Of a stretch of DNA of 64,000 nt, positions 41,167 to 53,647 are shown piece by piece. How positions within the stretch are numbered: position 1 is the stretch's first letter; each line of letters begins with the position of its first letter. The stretch is from positions 310,001 through 374,000 of the forward strand of contig JARDVN010000001.1 of NCBI GenBank assembly GCA_028994555.1, given 5' to 3'. Origin of the DNA: Citrobacter amalonaticus. GTDB taxonomy: Bacteria > Pseudomonadota > Gammaproteobacteria > Enterobacterales > Enterobacteriaceae. Under the pieces are notes generated by a model that was not told the origin of the DNA, searched no databases, and saw only the letters and a list, made by a program, of their open reading frames with translations. A program made the position numbers and the translations under genes.

Positions 41167-42171
41167 ATGTCAGGTTTTTATCAGAAGCATTTTTTAAAGT
41201 TACTCGATTTCACCTCTGCTGAACTCACCGCGCTCGTACAGCTTGCCGCAAAACTGAAAGCCGATAAAAAAAATGGCACAGAAGAACAAAAACTTACTGG
41301 CAAAAACATCGCGCTCATCTTCGAAAAAGACTCGACCCGTACACGATGCTCTTTCGAAGTTGCCGCTTATGACCAGGGGGCTCGCGTCACTTATCTCGGT
41401 TCCAGCGGCAGCCAGATTGGGCATAAAGAGTCAATAAAGGACACCGCCCGCGTGCTGGGCCGGATGTATGACGGCATTCAGTATCGCGGTTACGGTCAGG
41501 AAGTGGTCGAAACGCTGGCCGAATATGCCGGTGTACCGGTATGGAACGGGTTAACCAACGAGTTCCATCCCACCCAGTTACTGGCCGATCTGCTGACAAT
41601 GCAGGAACATTTACCGGGTAAAGCGTTTAACGAGATGACGCTGGTTTACGCCGGCGATGCGCGCAATAACATGGGCAATTCGATGCTGGAAGCTGCTGCG
41701 CTCACCGGGCTGGACCTGCGCCTGGTGGCCCCCAAAAGCTGCTGGCCGGAAGCGTCGCTGGTCGCAGAATGCAGCGCAATGGCAAAGAAAAATGGCGGCA
41801 ACATTACGCTCACCGAAGATATTGCTGCGGGCGTGAAAGGGGCGGACTTTATCTACACCGATGTCTGGGTGTCGATGGGCGAACCGAAAGAGATGTGGGC
41901 GGAACGTATCGCCATGCTGCGCGACTATCAGGTCAACAGCGAGATGATGGCACTTTCCGGAAATCCGCAGGTGAAGTTCCTGCACTGTCTGCCTGCGTTT
42001 CATGACGACCAGACCACGCTCGGTAAAAAGATGGCGGAGGAATTTGGTCTGCATGGCGGAATGGAAGTCACCGATGAGGTGTTTGAATCTGCGGCCAGTA
42101 TTGTATTCGACCAGGCTGAAAATCGGATGCACACCATTAAAGCCGTGATGGTGGCGACGCTGGCGCAATAA
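41167..42171 (+). CDS. argI: Anabolic ornithine carbamoyltransferase ArgI
   Basis: A 334-residue transcarbamoylase: carbamoyl-phosphate site [24 protein letters not shown], and the ornithine-side [10 protein letters not shown] plus DVWVSMGE. It makes citrulline from ornithine and carbamoyl phosphate in arginine synthesis. The ARG boxes show it is arginine-repressed. A close paralogue (arcB, catabolic) lies 7.5 kb downstream in the same orientation. Start follows GGGAGG. Intact. Confidence 0.96.
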   Translation: MSGFYQKHFLKLLDFTSAELTALVQLAAKLKADKKNGTEEQKLTGKNIALIFEKDSTRTRCSFEVAAYDQGARVTYLGSSGSQIGHKESIKDTARVLGRMYDGIQYRGYGQEVVETLAEYAGVPVWNGLTNEFHPTQLLADLLTMQEHLPGKAFNEMTLVYAGDARNNMGNSMLEAAALTGLDLRLVAPKSCWPEASLVAECSAMAKKNGGNITLTEDIAAGVKGADFIYTDVWVSMGEPKEMWAERIAMLRDYQVNSEMMALSGNPQVKFLHCLPAFHDDQTTLGKKMAEEFGLHGGMEVTDEVFESAASIVFDQAENRMHTIKAVMVATLAQ

Positions 42172-42188
42172 TATTGTTCGCAAAGAAA

Positions 42189-42215
42189 AACCCCACATAC
42201 CACTGTGGGGTTTAT
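42189..42215. terminator. Bidirectional terminator between argI and torZ
   Basis: ACCCCACATACCACTGTGGGGT forms a stem flanked by AAAAA on the left and TTT on the right, suiting both convergent transcripts. Confidence 0.8.
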
Positions 42216-42266
42216 CACCCGTCTGAGGCGAAAATCACCGTTTTCGCCCAGTATTACAGCCGTGAA

Positions 42267-44714
42267 TTATGCACCCATTGGCGGCGTAAACGCGGTAAGT
42301 TCCAGCTCCGGTCCGGTATATTTCTCCGCCATCACCAGCGCAGTGTTGCCCGCGCAGCCATTCGCCAGACGCGAGGTCGGGATGTCTTTAGTAAGCACGT
42401 TAGCCCCACCGTTTTTACAGATCCCGGTACCTGCGTAATCCAGATCTGGCCATGCGCCTTCATGGATACACACCACACCCTGCTTGATGCCATCGGTAAC
42501 TTTCGCGCCGGTCAACACCTGACCACGCGCGTTCCAGACACGCACCAAATCGCCGTCGGCAATGCCACGTTTTTTCGCATCTTCTGGATGGATGTATAAC
42601 GGCTCACGGTTGGCCACCGCATACTGTTTGCGCAGCGACGCATAGTTAAGCTGACTGTGTAAACGGTGCGCCGGGTGCGCGGTCAGCAGCTGCAGTTCAT
42701 CCTCTTTAGCGTTGCCCGCCCATTCGTCTGGTTCCAGCCAGGTCGGATGCGCCGGGCAATCCTTATAGTTGAAGCCTTCGATGGTTTTCGAGTAAATCTC
42801 GATTTTACCGCTTGGCGTACCCAGCGGGTTCATCACCGGGTCCTTGCGGAAATCGGCATAGCGTACGAAAACTTCTTCTTTCGGGTTCTTACGCATTTCG
42901 ATCAGCTTGTTCGCCTCCCAGAAGGCAGTGAACTGCGGCATATTGACGCGCTGCTGGCGCGCGCCTTTCTGCGCCACGTCATAGAACTCGCGCAGCCAGT
43001 CCATTTCGCTCTTGCCTTCGGTGTAAACGGCTTTACCGCCGGGTTTCAGCAGCTCAGCCATATCCGCGAATACGTCAAAATCATTGCGGGCTTCGAATTG
43101 CGGTGGGATGGCTTGTTTCATCGGCACCAGATGCTGGTTGCTGTAGTCGCCGGTCATGGTCAGGTCGTTACGTTCAAACGATGTAGTGATCGGCAGAACA
43201 ATATCCGCGTGCTTGGCGGCAGCCGTCCAGTAGCACTCGGAGATCACCACCAGTTCCGGTTTTTGCCAGGCTTTTACCAGGCGGTTGGTATCCTGATGAT
43301 GCGTGAAGTTGCCACCGCCAGCCCACCAGATCATTCGCAGATCGGGGAAGGTTTGTTCCTTACCGTTATGTTGATATTTGCCGCCGGGGTTTTCCAGGGC
43401 TTCAACAATACGCGCAACCGGGAACGCTTCAACCGCATCGGAGGTTGCCCAGTCGTTGCCAGCAGATGAGCCGCCTGCGATTGTCGCTGAAATGGCTGAC
43501 AGCACACCGCCACTGCGGGTTGGGTTGCCGCCGTTAGAGTAATGATAAGAGAAACCAAAACCGCCGCCCTCGGTACCAATCTGGCCGAGCATCGCCGCCA
43601 GGGTAACCAGCATCCAGTGGCGCTGTTCACCATACTGCTGACGCTGAATACCCCAGCCCGCCATCAGCATGGTTTTATTCTTGGCAAAGATTTCCGCCAG
43701 AATTTCCATTTGCTTCGCCGGAACGCCGCAAATCTTCTCGGCCCAGGCCGGATTTTTCGGCGTGTTGTCGTTTTTACCCGTCAGATACGCTTCGAATTCG
43801 CCATAGCCAGTGGTGTATTTATCGAGGAAGGCTTTGTCATGCAGTCCTTTTTCTACCAGCGCCGACGCAATACCTAACATCAGCGCCACGTCGGTGCCCA
43901 TATTCGGCGCAATCCACTGTGCTTTATCACCGAAGAAATCGATAGTTTCTGAGCGTTGCGGATCGATGGCAATAACAGTTTTGCCGGACGCTTTCAGTTT
44001 ATTGAAGTACTCAAGGCCTTGCTCATCAGTACTGGTCCAGGCAATTTTCAGGGTGTTCAGTGGGTTAAGCCCCCACAGGACCACCACCTGGCTATGTTCG
44101 AGGATCAGCGGCCATGCCGTTTGCTGTTCGTAAACTTCTACCGAACCGACGACGTGCGGCATGATCACCTGCGCCGCGCCAGTGGAGTAGTCGCCGGTAT
44201 GCCCGGTATAGCCGCCCGCCATACTCATGTAGCGCTGAAGCAGCGTCTGCGCTTTGTGCAGCACACCACTGGAGCGCCAGCCATAGGATCCCGCAAATAT
44301 GGAAGAGGGGCCATGCTCGGCACGGATACGGGCGTGCTGCTCGTGGATAAGCTTCAGGGCGTCTTCCCATGACACTTTGACGAATTCGTCTTTACCACGG
44401 TTGCCGTCCGGTTTGCCCGGCGCATTAAGGAAGCCTTTACGCACCATCGGAGATTGAATACGACACGGGGTATGCGCCTGATCGGGCGCGGTAGTTTGCA
44501 GATCGTTGGGAATCGTTTTCGCCAGCGCACCGCGCGACGACACAATTTTGCCGTCTTTAACATCGATGTACATCGCACCCCAACGTCCTGCCGTCAGAAT
44601 GGCGTTACCCGGCGCGTCTGCGGCCCACGCTGGCATAGGGATTGCCGAGGTAATCATCATCGCGCCAGCGGAACCGCCAGCATACTTAATAAAGTTACGT
44701 CGTGTAAGGTTCAT
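42267..44714 (-). CDS. torZ: Periplasmic molybdoenzyme TorZ (S/N-oxide reductase)
   Basis: An 815-residue DMSO-reductase-family enzyme with a Tat signal (RRNFIKYAG, then cleavage near PAWA). It lacks an N-terminal iron-sulfur cluster motif, as in TorA/TorZ/Bis[22 protein letters not shown] and [17 protein letters not shown] line the molybdenum site. Nearly colinear with E. coli TorZ (BisZ), which reduces trimethylamine N-oxide and biotin sulfoxide in the periplasm. It is preceded by its cytochrome gene torY with 27 nt between. In E. coli these two genes are elsewhere on the chromosome. Confidence 0.93.
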   Translation of the reverse strand: MNLTRRNFIKYAGGSAGAMMITSAIPMPAWAADAPGNAILTAGRWGAMYIDVKDGKIVSSRGALAKTIPNDLQTTAPDQAHTPCRIQSPMVRKGFLNAPGKPDGNRGKDEFVKVSWEDALKLIHEQHARIRAEHGPSSIFAGSYGWRSSGVLHKAQTLLQRYMSMAGGYTGHTGDYSTGAAQVIMPHVVGSVEVYEQQTAWPLILEHSQVVVLWGLNPLNTLKIAWTSTDEQGLEYFNKLKASGKTVIAIDPQRSETIDFFGDKAQWIAPNMGTDVALMLGIASALVEKGLHDKAFLDKYTTGYGEFEAYLTGKNDNTPKNPAWAEKICGVPAKQMEILAEIFAKNKTMLMAGWGIQRQQYGEQRHWMLVTLAAMLGQIGTEGGGFGFSYHYSNGGNPTRSGGVLSAISATIAGGSSAGNDWATSDAVEAFPVARIVEALENPGGKYQHNGKEQTFPDLRMIWWAGGGNFTHHQDTNRLVKAWQKPELVVISECYWTAAAKHADIVLPITTSFERNDLTMTGDYSNQHLVPMKQAIPPQFEARNDFDVFADMAELLKPGGKAVYTEGKSEMDWLREFYDVAQKGARQQRVNMPQFTAFWEANKLIEMRKNPKEEVFVRYADFRKDPVMNPLGTPSGKIEIYSKTIEGFNYKDCPAHPTWLEPDEWAGNAKEDELQLLTAHPAHRLHSQLNYASLRKQYAVANREPLYIHPEDAKKRGIADGDLVRVWNARGQVLTGAKVTDGIKQGVVCIHEGAWPDLDYAGTGICKNGGANVLTKDIPTSRLANGCAGNTALVMAEKYTGPELELTAFTPPMGA

Positions 44715-44741
44715 AGGTTTTCCTTTAATCGTAATTGTTAG

Positions 44742-45844
44742 TTATTCCTTAGAGGTAAAATCTTTGGCGTGATACTGGAACCAGCGAGTCAGGATGTCTA
44801 AATCCTCAGCGCTAATATCCGTTCTCGCGCCCATCCCTTTTGCTACGGAAGGCCAGGCATTTAAGGTGTAATGTTCGGAGGAAATCGGCGCATGACATCC
44901 GGAACAATACGTTTTGTCGAGAGTTTTGGCGTAATCCCAGATCACGTCGGGTTTACTCAGTGCGGGTTCAGCCAGAGGTGCGCGTAGAGATACATTGCGC
45001 CATGCGTTTCCGTAAGGATCCTTTTCCCAGTCGCTGGAGATTTTAAGCGCTTTTTGACCTTCGTCGGTAAGTGTGGCAAGGACCAAACGCTGACCCGCCG
45101 CGAAGTAAATCACCTGTTCAGCGCCCTGCATTTGACTACCGATAATCTCCACTTCTCGCGCATCGCCGGAATGCCCCACCACGTTCAGTTTGGTGGCCGG
45201 ATAAACCGTGCCCAGGTTACCCAGTGCGGCAGGCGCGACGGGGTACACTTCCTTCGCATCAACCGGCGTCTGGCGTGCGTTTTCCATCAACGCATCATGT
45301 GCTTTGGTGTCAATCGTGATTTCAGGCGGGAAGTGCGCGATACCTTTATGGCAATCAATACAGGTTTGTTTTTCTTTGATACCCAGCGCATGCATTTTCT
45401 GCGCATCGGCACTCTGCTTTTGTAAATCCATGGCGTCAAACTGGTGGCACGAGCGGCAGGTTGCCGAGTCGTTGGCTTTCATCTGCTCCCAGACGGTCTC
45501 CGCCATCCCGAGGCGATGCGCCTCATATTTTTCCGGCGTATCAATTTTGCCGGTGGCAAACTCATGCCAGATATCCTTACTGGCCCGAACTTTGGTTACC
45601 AGGTAATCCATACCTGATTGCGGAATGTGGCAATCACTGCACTCCGCACGGATACCTTTTTTGGTTCATAAAGTGCGCAGACCCCTGGTACTCTTCATAG
45701 GGTGCTTGCATTGTGTGGCAGGAGAGACAAAACGAGGTCTCTGACGTTTTATGCATCATCCATACAGATGACAGCGCGAGTGTTCCCCCCCAGCAGAATA
45801 CCCACGAATACAAGACCCGCTATCCACTTCCATTTTTTATTCAT
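44742..45844 (-). CDS. torY: Pentahaem c-type cytochrome TorY (two frame breaks)
   Basis: Corrected length 366 residues, equal to E. coli TorY. The ATG at 45844 ([20 protein letters not shown]) opens a membrane anchor. Breaks: seven C at 45785-45791 should be six and six T at 45657-45662 should be five. Five CxxCH haem sites: CLSCH, CSDCH, CRSCH, CIDCH in the N-terminal NapC-like part and CSGCH in the C-terminal domain. It passes electrons from menaquinol to TorZ. First gene of torYZ. Confidence 0.94.
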
Positions 45845-46258
45845 ACCTTGCCCTGAAATTAATTCAAAAGTTAATATTTAATTTTGTGTAATGTATTTTG
45901 CTGGATGATTTTTCAACAAGAATTGATGTAACACAAAAGTGTTATTAACCAGAAAGAGTTAAACGTGCTTTTGATCGAGTTTTTGAAAGTTTACAGGGAA
46001 GGTTACTGCTAACTGTATGTTGTGACTGAAGTTATGCCGATATCGATATAAAATTAAATATACAACGATTAACTAAAACCAGGCCACCGTTATATATTTA
46101 AATATATAAGTAAATAATGTGATCGCGGTACACTCTTAATCGCTGAAATAAACCGTCTTTTACCGTTCGGTTCACTCCTTAATGAATATAAATGCAGTTT
46201 GCTATTTTTTCCGCTCGCACAGGCGCAAGGTTCGATACGGACGAATGCAGAGTAAATC
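45845..46258. other. Intergenic region upstream of torY
   Basis: About 410 nt, strongly AT-rich, with no credible gene. It must contain the torYZ promoter. I see no exact CRP, FNR or NarL site: TGTGATCGCGGTACAC near 46118 has one good CRP half-site only. Confidence 0.5.
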
Positions 46259-46296
46259 ATAAAAAAGGACAGCCGCTCCGATTCAGGGAGCGACTG
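46259..46296 (-). terminator. Rho-independent terminator of yjgK
   Basis: On the minus strand AGTCGCTCC and GGAGCGGCT form a stem around CTGAATC, followed by GTCC and seven T. Confidence 0.8.
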
Positions 46297-46317
46297 CGCA
46301 AATTCTGCCTTTTCTGT

Positions 46318-47448
<1,131 letters not shown>

Positions 47449-48669
47449 ATGGAAAAACATTATGTCGGTTCTGAAATCGGCCAACTACGCAGTGTGATGT
47501 TGCATCGCCCTAATCTCAGCCTGAAACGCCTCACGCCGTCTAACTGCCAGGAGCTGCTGTTTGATGACGTACTGTCCGTCGAACGCGCAGGTGAAGAGCA
47601 TGATATTTTCGCCAACACGTTACGCGAGCAGGGTATCGAAGTTCTGTTACTGACTGATTTACTGACACAAACGCTGGATATCGCGGATGCCAAAAGCTGG
47701 CTACTGGAAACGCAAATCTCGGATTACCGACTTGGCCCGACTTTCGCCACCGACATCCGCGCCTGGCTGGCTGATATGCCGCACCGGGAACTGGCCCGTC
47801 ATTTAAGCGGTGGACTCACCTACGGTGAAATTCCCGCCTCAATTAAAAATATGGTGGTGGATACCCACGATATTAATGACTTTATTATGAAGCCATTGCC
47901 AAACCATTTATTTACTCGCGACACCTCCTGCTGGATATATAACGGCGTCTCTATTAACCCAATGGCTAAACCGGCTCGCCAGCGTGAAACCAATAATCTA
48001 CGGGCCATCTATCGCTGGCATCCGCAATTTGCCGACGGCGATTTTATTAAATATTTCGGCGACGAGAATATCAATTACGACCATGCAACCTTAGAAGGCG
48101 GCGATGTGCTGGTGATCGGGCGCGGTGCGGTGCTGATCGGCATGTCTGAACGCACGACGCCGCAGGGAATCGAGTTTCTTGCCCGGTCGTTGTTTAAACA
48201 TCATCAGGCCGAACGGGTGATCGCCGTTGAACTCCCCAAACATCGTTCCTGTATGCACCTCGACACCGTCATGACCCACATCGATATCGACACCTTCTCC
48301 GTCTACCCGGAAGTGGTGCGTCAGGACGTGCAGTGCTGGACCCTGACGCCAGACGGTCGCGGTGGCCTGAAGCGTACCGAAGAACGCACGCTGGTTAACG
48401 CCATTGAGAAAGCGCTCGGTATTGATCAGGTGCGCTTAATCACCACCGGCGGCGACGCCTTTGAAGCCGAACGTGAACAGTGGAACGACGCTAACAACGT
48501 CCTGACGCTGCGCCCCGGCGTCGTCGTGGGCTACGAGCGCAACATCTGGACCAACGAGAAATACGACAAAGCCGGCATCACCGTGCTGCCGATCCCGGGT
48601 GACGAACTGGGGCGCGGGCGCGGCGGCGCACGCTGCATGAGTTGCCCACTGGAACGCGATGGCATTTAA
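47449..48669 (+). CDS. arcA: Arginine deiminase ArcA
   Basis: 406 residues from the ATG at 47449 ([21 protein letters not shown]); the frame extends five codons upstream to a GTG within the ribosome site. Guanidino-modifying enzyme family: [20 protein letters not shown], catalytic His in [12 protein letters not shown] and catalytic Cys396 in GGARCMSCP. It hydrolyses arginine to citrulline and ammonia. First gene of the ADI operon. The symbol is that of arginine deiminase, not the ArcA response regulator. Intact. Confidence 0.96.
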   Translation: MEKHYVGSEIGQLRSVMLHRPNLSLKRLTPSNCQELLFDDVLSVERAGEEHDIFANTLREQGIEVLLLTDLLTQTLDIADAKSWLLETQISDYRLGPTFATDIRAWLADMPHRELARHLSGGLTYGEIPASIKNMVVDTHDINDFIMKPLPNHLFTRDTSCWIYNGVSINPMAKPARQRETNNLRAIYRWHPQFADGDFIKYFGDENINYDHATLEGGDVLVIGRGAVLIGMSERTTPQGIEFLARSLFKHHQAERVIAVELPKHRSCMHLDTVMTHIDIDTFSVYPEVVRQDVQCWTLTPDGRGGLKRTEERTLVNAIEKALGIDQVRLITTGGDAFEAEREQWNDANNVLTLRPGVVVGYERNIWTNEKYDKAGITVLPIPGDELGRGRGGARCMSCPLERDGI

Positions 48670-48679
48670 GGAACCCACC

Positions 48680-49613
48680 ATGCAAAACAAACCGACTCTG
48701 GTTGTTGCCCTCGGCGGCAATGCGTTGCTCAAGCGCGGCGAACCGCTGGAAGCCGATATCCAGCGCAAAAATATCATCCTTGCAGCAAAAACCATCGCCC
48801 AACTCACCGGGCAGTGGCGGGTGGTACTGGTACACGGAAACGGCCCGCAGGTGGGGTTGCTGGCATTGCAGAACAGCGCTTATGACCGCGTTACGCCCTA
48901 TCCGCTGGATATTCTCGGCGCGGAAAGTCAGGGGGATGATCGGCTACATGCTGCAACAGGCGCTGAAGAATCAACTGCCGCAGCGGGAAATCAGCGTCCT
49001 GCTCACGCAGGTGGAAGTGGACCCTGACGATCCGGCCTTTCACAACCCGACCAAGTATATCGGTCCGGTTTATGACCCTGCCCAGGCCGAGGCGTTACAG
49101 GCCGAAAAAGGTTGGGTCTTCAAAGCGGACGGCAAAGCGTTCCGCCGCGTGGTGCCCTCACCACAGCCGAAACGCATTGTTGAAAGCGACGCCATCCAGG
49201 CGCTCATCGCCCGCGATCATCTGGTCATCTGTAACGGCGGCGGCGGCGTGCCGGTTGTCGAGAAAGCCGACGGTTACCACGGCCTCGAAGCGGTGATCGA
49301 CAAAGACCTTTCCGCCGCGCTACTCGCCAGCCAGATCCACGCCGATGCGCTGCTGATCCTGACCGATGCCGACGCGGTGTACCTCGACTGGGGCAAACCG
49401 ACCCAGCGTCCCCTGGCGCAGGTGACGCCGGAACTGTTGAGCGAAATGCAGTTTGACGCCGGCTCGATGGGGCCAAAAGTCAGCGCCTGCGCCGATTTTG
49501 TCAGCCGCTGCCACGGTATTGCGGGCATCGGTTCGCTGGCCGATGGCCCGGCCATTCTCGCCGGAGACAAAGGCACCCTGATTCGGCGAGAAGCCGCTGA
49601 TGTTATCGCTTAA
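48680..49613 (+). CDS. arcC: Catabolic carbamate kinase ArcC (one frame break)
   Basis: Corrected length 310 residues from the ATG at 48680; five G at 48931-48935 should be four, giving [17 protein letters not shown]. Amino-acid-kinase fold: [36 protein letters not shown] and [12 protein letters not shown]. It turns carbamoyl phosphate and ADP into ATP, CO2 and ammonia, the energy-yielding step of the pathway. 10 nt after arcA. Confidence 0.95.
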
Positions 49614-49623
49614 GGCTTTTTTT

Positions 49624-49700
49624 GCCGGATGACGGCGTCGCCTTATCCGGCCTACACCGATTCACCTCCGTAGGCCTGATAAGCGCAGCGTCATCAGGCA
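49624..49700. repeat. BIME: two REP units inside the ADI operon
   Basis: GCCGGATGACGGC...CTTATCCGGCCTAC followed by GTAGGCCTGATAAGCGCAGC...TCATCAGGCA, between arcC and arcB. REP pairs inside operons can protect upstream mRNA from 3' decay, so arcA-arcC and arcB-orr-arcD may be expressed at different levels. Confidence 0.85.
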
Positions 49701-49725
49701 GTTCATTTTAACAAGGACACTATGA

Positions 49726-50742
49726 ATGGCTATTTCACTGAAAAACCGCAATTTCCTCAAGCTTCTCGATTTCAGCCCGGCGGAGATCCAGTACCTGATC
49801 GATCTCGCCATTGAACTCAAGGCGGCGAAAAAAGCAGGGCGCGAAAAGCAAACGCTTATCGGGAAAAACATTGCGCTGATATTCGAAAAAACCTCTACCC
49901 GCACCCGCTGTGCCTTTGAAGTTGGGGCATTCGACCAGGGCGCGCAGGTCACTTACCTCGGCCCCAGCGGCTCGCAGATTGGGCATAAAGAGTCGATGAA
50001 AGATACCGCCCGCGTACTGGGCCGGATGTACGACGGCATCGAATACCGCGGGTTCGGTCAGCAGATCGTCGAGGAACTGGGGCAATACGCGGGAGTACCG
50101 GTGTGGAACGGTCTGACCGACGAATTCCATCCCACGCAGATCCTCGCGGATCTGATGACCATGCTGGAGCACGCACCGGGGAAAACGCTTCCCGAACTGA
50201 GCTTCGCCTACCTTGGCGACGCGCGCAACAACATGGGGAATTCGCTGATGGTGGGTGCCGCGAAGATGGGCATGGATATTCGCCTCGTCGCGCCAAAATC
50301 CTTCTGGCCGGATGAAGCGCTGGTTGCGCAATGTCGCGACATCGCCAGCACCACCGGGGCGCGCATCACGCTGACGGACGATGTGGAAGAAGGCGTCTAC
50401 GACGTCGATTTCCTCTACACCGACGTCTGGGTCTCAATGGGTGAACCGAAAGAGGCCTGGGCTGAGCGCGTCAGCCTGATGACCCCGTACCAGATCAACC
50501 AGAAGGTCATCAACGCCACCGGTAACCCCGACGTCAAGTTCATGCACTGTCTGCCCGCCTTCCATAACGAACACACCAAAGTGGGACGTGAAATCGAAGC
50601 CGCCTACGGCCTGAAAGGGCTGGAAGTGACGGAAGAGGTTTTCGAATCCGCACACTCCATCGTGTTCGACGAAGCGGAAAACCGCATGCACACCATCAAA
50701 GCAGTGATGGTGGCGACGCTCGGCGACACATCCGCACGGTAG
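49726..50742 (+). CDS. arcB: Catabolic ornithine carbamoyltransferase ArcB
   Basis: 338 residues; start ATG at 49726 (an overlapping ATG at 49722 is out of frame). Motifs as in Arg[35 protein letters not shown] and DVWVSMGE. By eye most positions agree with ArgI, so the two are close paralogues. In the ADI pathway it splits citrulline with phosphate into ornithine and carbamoyl phosphate. The catabolic role is assigned from the operon, not from a diagnostic residue. Confidence 0.93.
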   Translation: MAISLKNRNFLKLLDFSPAEIQYLIDLAIELKAAKKAGREKQTLIGKNIALIFEKTSTRTRCAFEVGAFDQGAQVTYLGPSGSQIGHKESMKDTARVLGRMYDGIEYRGFGQQIVEELGQYAGVPVWNGLTDEFHPTQILADLMTMLEHAPGKTLPELSFAYLGDARNNMGNSLMVGAAKMGMDIRLVAPKSFWPDEALVAQCRDIASTTGARITLTDDVEEGVYDVDFLYTDVWVSMGEPKEAWAERVSLMTPYQINQKVINATGNPDVKFMHCLPAFHNEHTKVGREIEAAYGLKGLEVTEEVFESAHSIVFDEAENRMHTIKAVMVATLGDTSAR

Positions 50743-50807
50743 CGACTGGACCGAACGCACCGGGCGCGGGTGCCTTCCTGACCCGCGCCCACGTAAGGAG
50801 ACCCATT

Positions 50808-51887
50808 ATGCGAAACCAGGATTTTCCATGCCTTTTCGTTAATCTTTCGGTCATTCGTGACAACACACGGAGGCTGATCGCGCTGTGCCGCGAGCATGGC
50901 GTAGAGCCTGTCGGCGTCAATAAGCTGAGCTGTGAAGCCGCGAATGTCGCCAGAGCCATGATTGATGCGGGCATCAGCACGATTGCGGATTCCCGCATCC
51001 AGAATCTCAAAAAAATCGCCGACCTGCCCGTCGATAAACTGCTGCTGCGCCTGCCGCAGATAAGCCTTGCACATGACATCGTGGCCTATGCGGATATCTC
51101 GCTGAACTCCGAAGAACATACGTTGCAGGCACTCTCTGCGGCAGCCATGGCGCAGAACAAAACGCACCGGGTGATTCTGATGCATGACCTGGGCGATCTG
51201 CGCGAAGGCTGCCTGGATCCACAGGAGACGCGTCGCCTCGCGCGCCTGGTGCACAAAGAACTGCCGGGGCTGACGCTGGAAGGACTTGGCGCCAATCTCG
51301 CCTGCTACGGCGGGGTGGAACCCACCACCGAAAACCAACAGGCTCTGGTCGATCTCGCCCATCAGATCGAAGACGAGCTGGGTATTACACTGCGCACGAT
51401 TTCCGGCGCCAGTTCCGCCGCGCTGTTCCTGCTGATCAACGGTGGTTTACCGACGGGCGTCAACCAGTTACGGCTCGGCGCATCTCTCATTATGGGATTT
51501 GGCCTGAATGACGAGCCAATCCCCGAGACCCGCCAGGATGCAATCAAGCTCGGCGTGGAGATCATCGAGCTGAAAGACAAACCTTCGGTTCCACATCACT
51601 CCACGGCGCTGGATGCCATGGGAAGGAAGCCGGTATTCGAAGATCTTGGCGTACACCACCGGGCGCTGGCCGCGCTCGGCGAACAGGACGTCTCCTTCTC
51701 CCAGCTCCGGCCATTTGATCCCGGCGTCAAAGTGCTCGGCGCCAGTTCCGATCACCTGATCCTCGATGTCACCCACTCCGCATCGGGATATCAGGTGGGC
51801 GACATCGTCTATTTCTCCCTGGGATACAGCGGCGTCTTGCAGTGCATGACTTCCGAATACGTCGGCAAGCAATACAGCTACTTCTAA
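50808..51887 (+). CDS. PLP-dependent racemase, ornithine racemase (Orr)-like
   Basis: A 359-residue protein of the alanine racemase N-terminal (type III PLP) fold. The order of motifs follows clostridial ornithine racemase: VNLSVIRDNTRRL, GVNKLSCEA with the PLP lysine, STIADSRIQNLKKI, RVILMHDLGDLREG and LGANLACYGGVEPT. It would convert L-ornithine to D-ornithine. Its place between arcB, which makes L-ornithine, and arcD fits that substrate. It does not resemble YhfX. Start follows AAGGAGA. Intact. Substrate is inferred. Confidence 0.8.
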   Translation: MRNQDFPCLFVNLSVIRDNTRRLIALCREHGVEPVGVNKLSCEAANVARAMIDAGISTIADSRIQNLKKIADLPVDKLLLRLPQISLAHDIVAYADISLNSEEHTLQALSAAAMAQNKTHRVILMHDLGDLREGCLDPQETRRLARLVHKELPGLTLEGLGANLACYGGVEPTTENQQALVDLAHQIEDELGITLRTISGASSAALFLLINGGLPTGVNQLRLGASLIMGFGLNDEPIPETRQDAIKLGVEIIELKDKPSVPHHSTALDAMGRKPVFEDLGVHHRALAALGEQDVSFSQLRPFDPGVKVLGASSDHLILDVTHSASGYQVGDIVYFSLGYSGVLQCMTSEYVGKQYSYF

Positions 51888-51920
51888 AAATCACTCTCTG
51901 TCAGATTGAGGACTCTCTTC

Positions 51921-53396
51921 ATGACTGCTCTTGATACCAGCAAACCGGCTGCGGATGCTACGGCCTCCCTGTCCGACGGTAAGCTCAAACTTCCCGCGCT
52001 AACGGCGCTCGTGGTCAGTGCGCTGATTGCCGCCGGGGTATTTTCTCTCCCCCAGAACATGGCGGCTAAAGCGGGTGCCGGCGCGATCCTGATCGGCTGG
52101 GGAATTACTTTTATTGGCATGTTAACCCTCGCCTTTGTCTTCCAGACGCTGGCGCACCGCAAAAGTGAAGTGGAAGGCGGTGTGTATGGCTACGCCCGCG
52201 CCGGCTTTGGCGAGTACATCGGTTTTAACTCCGCGTGGGGTTACTGGATCTCGGCGTGGATCGGCAACGTGTCGTACTACGTGGTGATCTGTTCCGCCCT
52301 CGGCTCCTTCAGCGCGCTCGGTTTCTTTGGCGATGGCACCACCCTTTCTGCGCTGATTGTGGGTTCAATTCTGCTCTGGAGCCTGCATTTCCTGATCTGT
52401 CGCGGCGTGCAGGGCGCAGCCTTGCTCAATTTGATCGGCACGGTCGCGAAAGTGGTTCCTCTGATCATGTTTGTCGTGCTGGTCAGCGTCGCCTTTCAGG
52501 TTCGCACCTTTAAGATTGAATTCTGGGGCAATGAACAGCTTGGCTCCGTCATGGATCAAGTGAAAAACATCATGCTGGTCACCACCTGGGTTTTCATCGG
52601 TATTGAAGGCGCTGCGATGTATTCGGGCCGGGCGATGAAAAAATCAGACGTGGGGAAAGCCACTATGATTGGATTTTTCATCTCAATCCTGCTGTTTGTA
52701 GCCGTGTCGGTTCTGTCGCTTGGCGTTCTGTCACAGCCAGAACTCGCACAGTTGAAGAACCCTTCTACCGCAGGCGTACTGGCTGCTGCGGTCGGGCCGT
52801 GGGGCGCGGCACTGATGAATATCGGTCTTATCGTTTCCGTCGGCGCCGCGCTGCTGGCCTGGACGTTATTGTCTGCGGAAACGGCGTACATGGCCGGTAA
52901 AGACGGCACGATGCCCAAATTCCTGGGCAAGGAAAACGCCAACCAGGCACCGGTCAATGCGCTGCTGCTGACCAATGGTCTGACCCAACTGTTCCTGATC
53001 ATCGCCCATTTCCAACAGGCGGGGTATCTTGCGCTGCTGCTGCTTGCCACCTCCATGATCCTGATCCCCTATTTTCTCAGCGGTCTGTATGCCCTGAAAG
53101 TGGCGTGGCAGAAGGACGGTTATAACCGTGATGAACAACGTTCCGTCACCCGCGACATCATTATCGGCGCGCTGGCCACGCTCTATGGCGCCTGGCTGGT
53201 CTATGCCGCCGGGATGGAATATCTGTTGCTGTCGATGATTCTTTACGCCCTCGGTATCATTTTCTATGTCTGGGCACGAAAGGAGAAAAATGGAAGACTT
53301 TTCAATCCAATAGAGATCGTTCTGGCTATTATGGTGGTGGCCGCAGGGATCTACGCGGTCTATCTGTTGGCGACCGGCGTGCTCACGCTCAGTTGA
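51921..53396 (+). CDS. arcD: Arginine:ornithine antiporter ArcD (APC family)
   Basis: 491 residues from the ATG at 51921 (MTALDTSKPAADATASLSDG), with about 13 membrane helices. The first helix carries LVVSALIAAGVFSLPQNMA, where the GVFSLP loop binds the substrate backbone in APC antiporters. EGAAMYSGRAMKKSDVG is typical of basic amino-acid antiporters. It brings in arginine in exchange for ornithine across the inner membrane. 33 nt after the racemase gene; last gene of the operon. Intact. Confidence 0.93.
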   Translation: MTALDTSKPAADATASLSDGKLKLPALTALVVSALIAAGVFSLPQNMAAKAGAGAILIGWGITFIGMLTLAFVFQTLAHRKSEVEGGVYGYARAGFGEYIGFNSAWGYWISAWIGNVSYYVVICSALGSFSALGFFGDGTTLSALIVGSILLWSLHFLICRGVQGAALLNLIGTVAKVVPLIMFVVLVSVAFQVRTFKIEFWGNEQLGSVMDQVKNIMLVTTWVFIGIEGAAMYSGRAMKKSDVGKATMIGFFISILLFVAVSVLSLGVLSQPELAQLKNPSTAGVLAAAVGPWGAALMNIGLIVSVGAALLAWTLLSAETAYMAGKDGTMPKFLGKENANQAPVNALLLTNGLTQLFLIIAHFQQAGYLALLLLATSMILIPYFLSGLYALKVAWQKDGYNRDEQRSVTRDIIIGALATLYGAWLVYAAGMEYLLLSMILYALGIIFYVWARKEKNGRLFNPIEIVLAIMVVAAGIYAVYLLATGVLTLS

Positions 53397-53647
53397 AGCA
53401 CGTCCATACAGGGAAGACGAAACGGCAAAACTCCGCCTTCCCTTAGACGACTAAGTGGAATATTTTCTCATGCAGATGCCATCCGTCAGGATGCTGAAGC
53501 GCACTCCAGTCAAATTTCAATAAGCCGATCAAAGACATCCCGGTTGAAATGGAGAACGTTTGCTTAGTGGGTCATCAATTAAAAATAGAAACATTGGGCA
53601 GACCTATTGGTTGTTATCTTCGGCTGATTACACTGGACTAACTGATG
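53397..53647. other. Intergenic region between arcD and the ArgR paralogue
   Basis: About 250 nt. It probably holds a promoter for the regulator gene, so the regulator is likely a separate unit. I see no strong terminator or ARG box in it. Confidence 0.4.

Noticed and set aside
50808-51887. Reading the ADI-operon racemase as YhfX or biosynthetic alanine racemase
   Set aside because: Motif order and the DSRI.NL and DLGDLREG segments follow ornithine racemase; YhfX is longer and differs at these segments, and the alanine racemase C-terminal domain is not seen.
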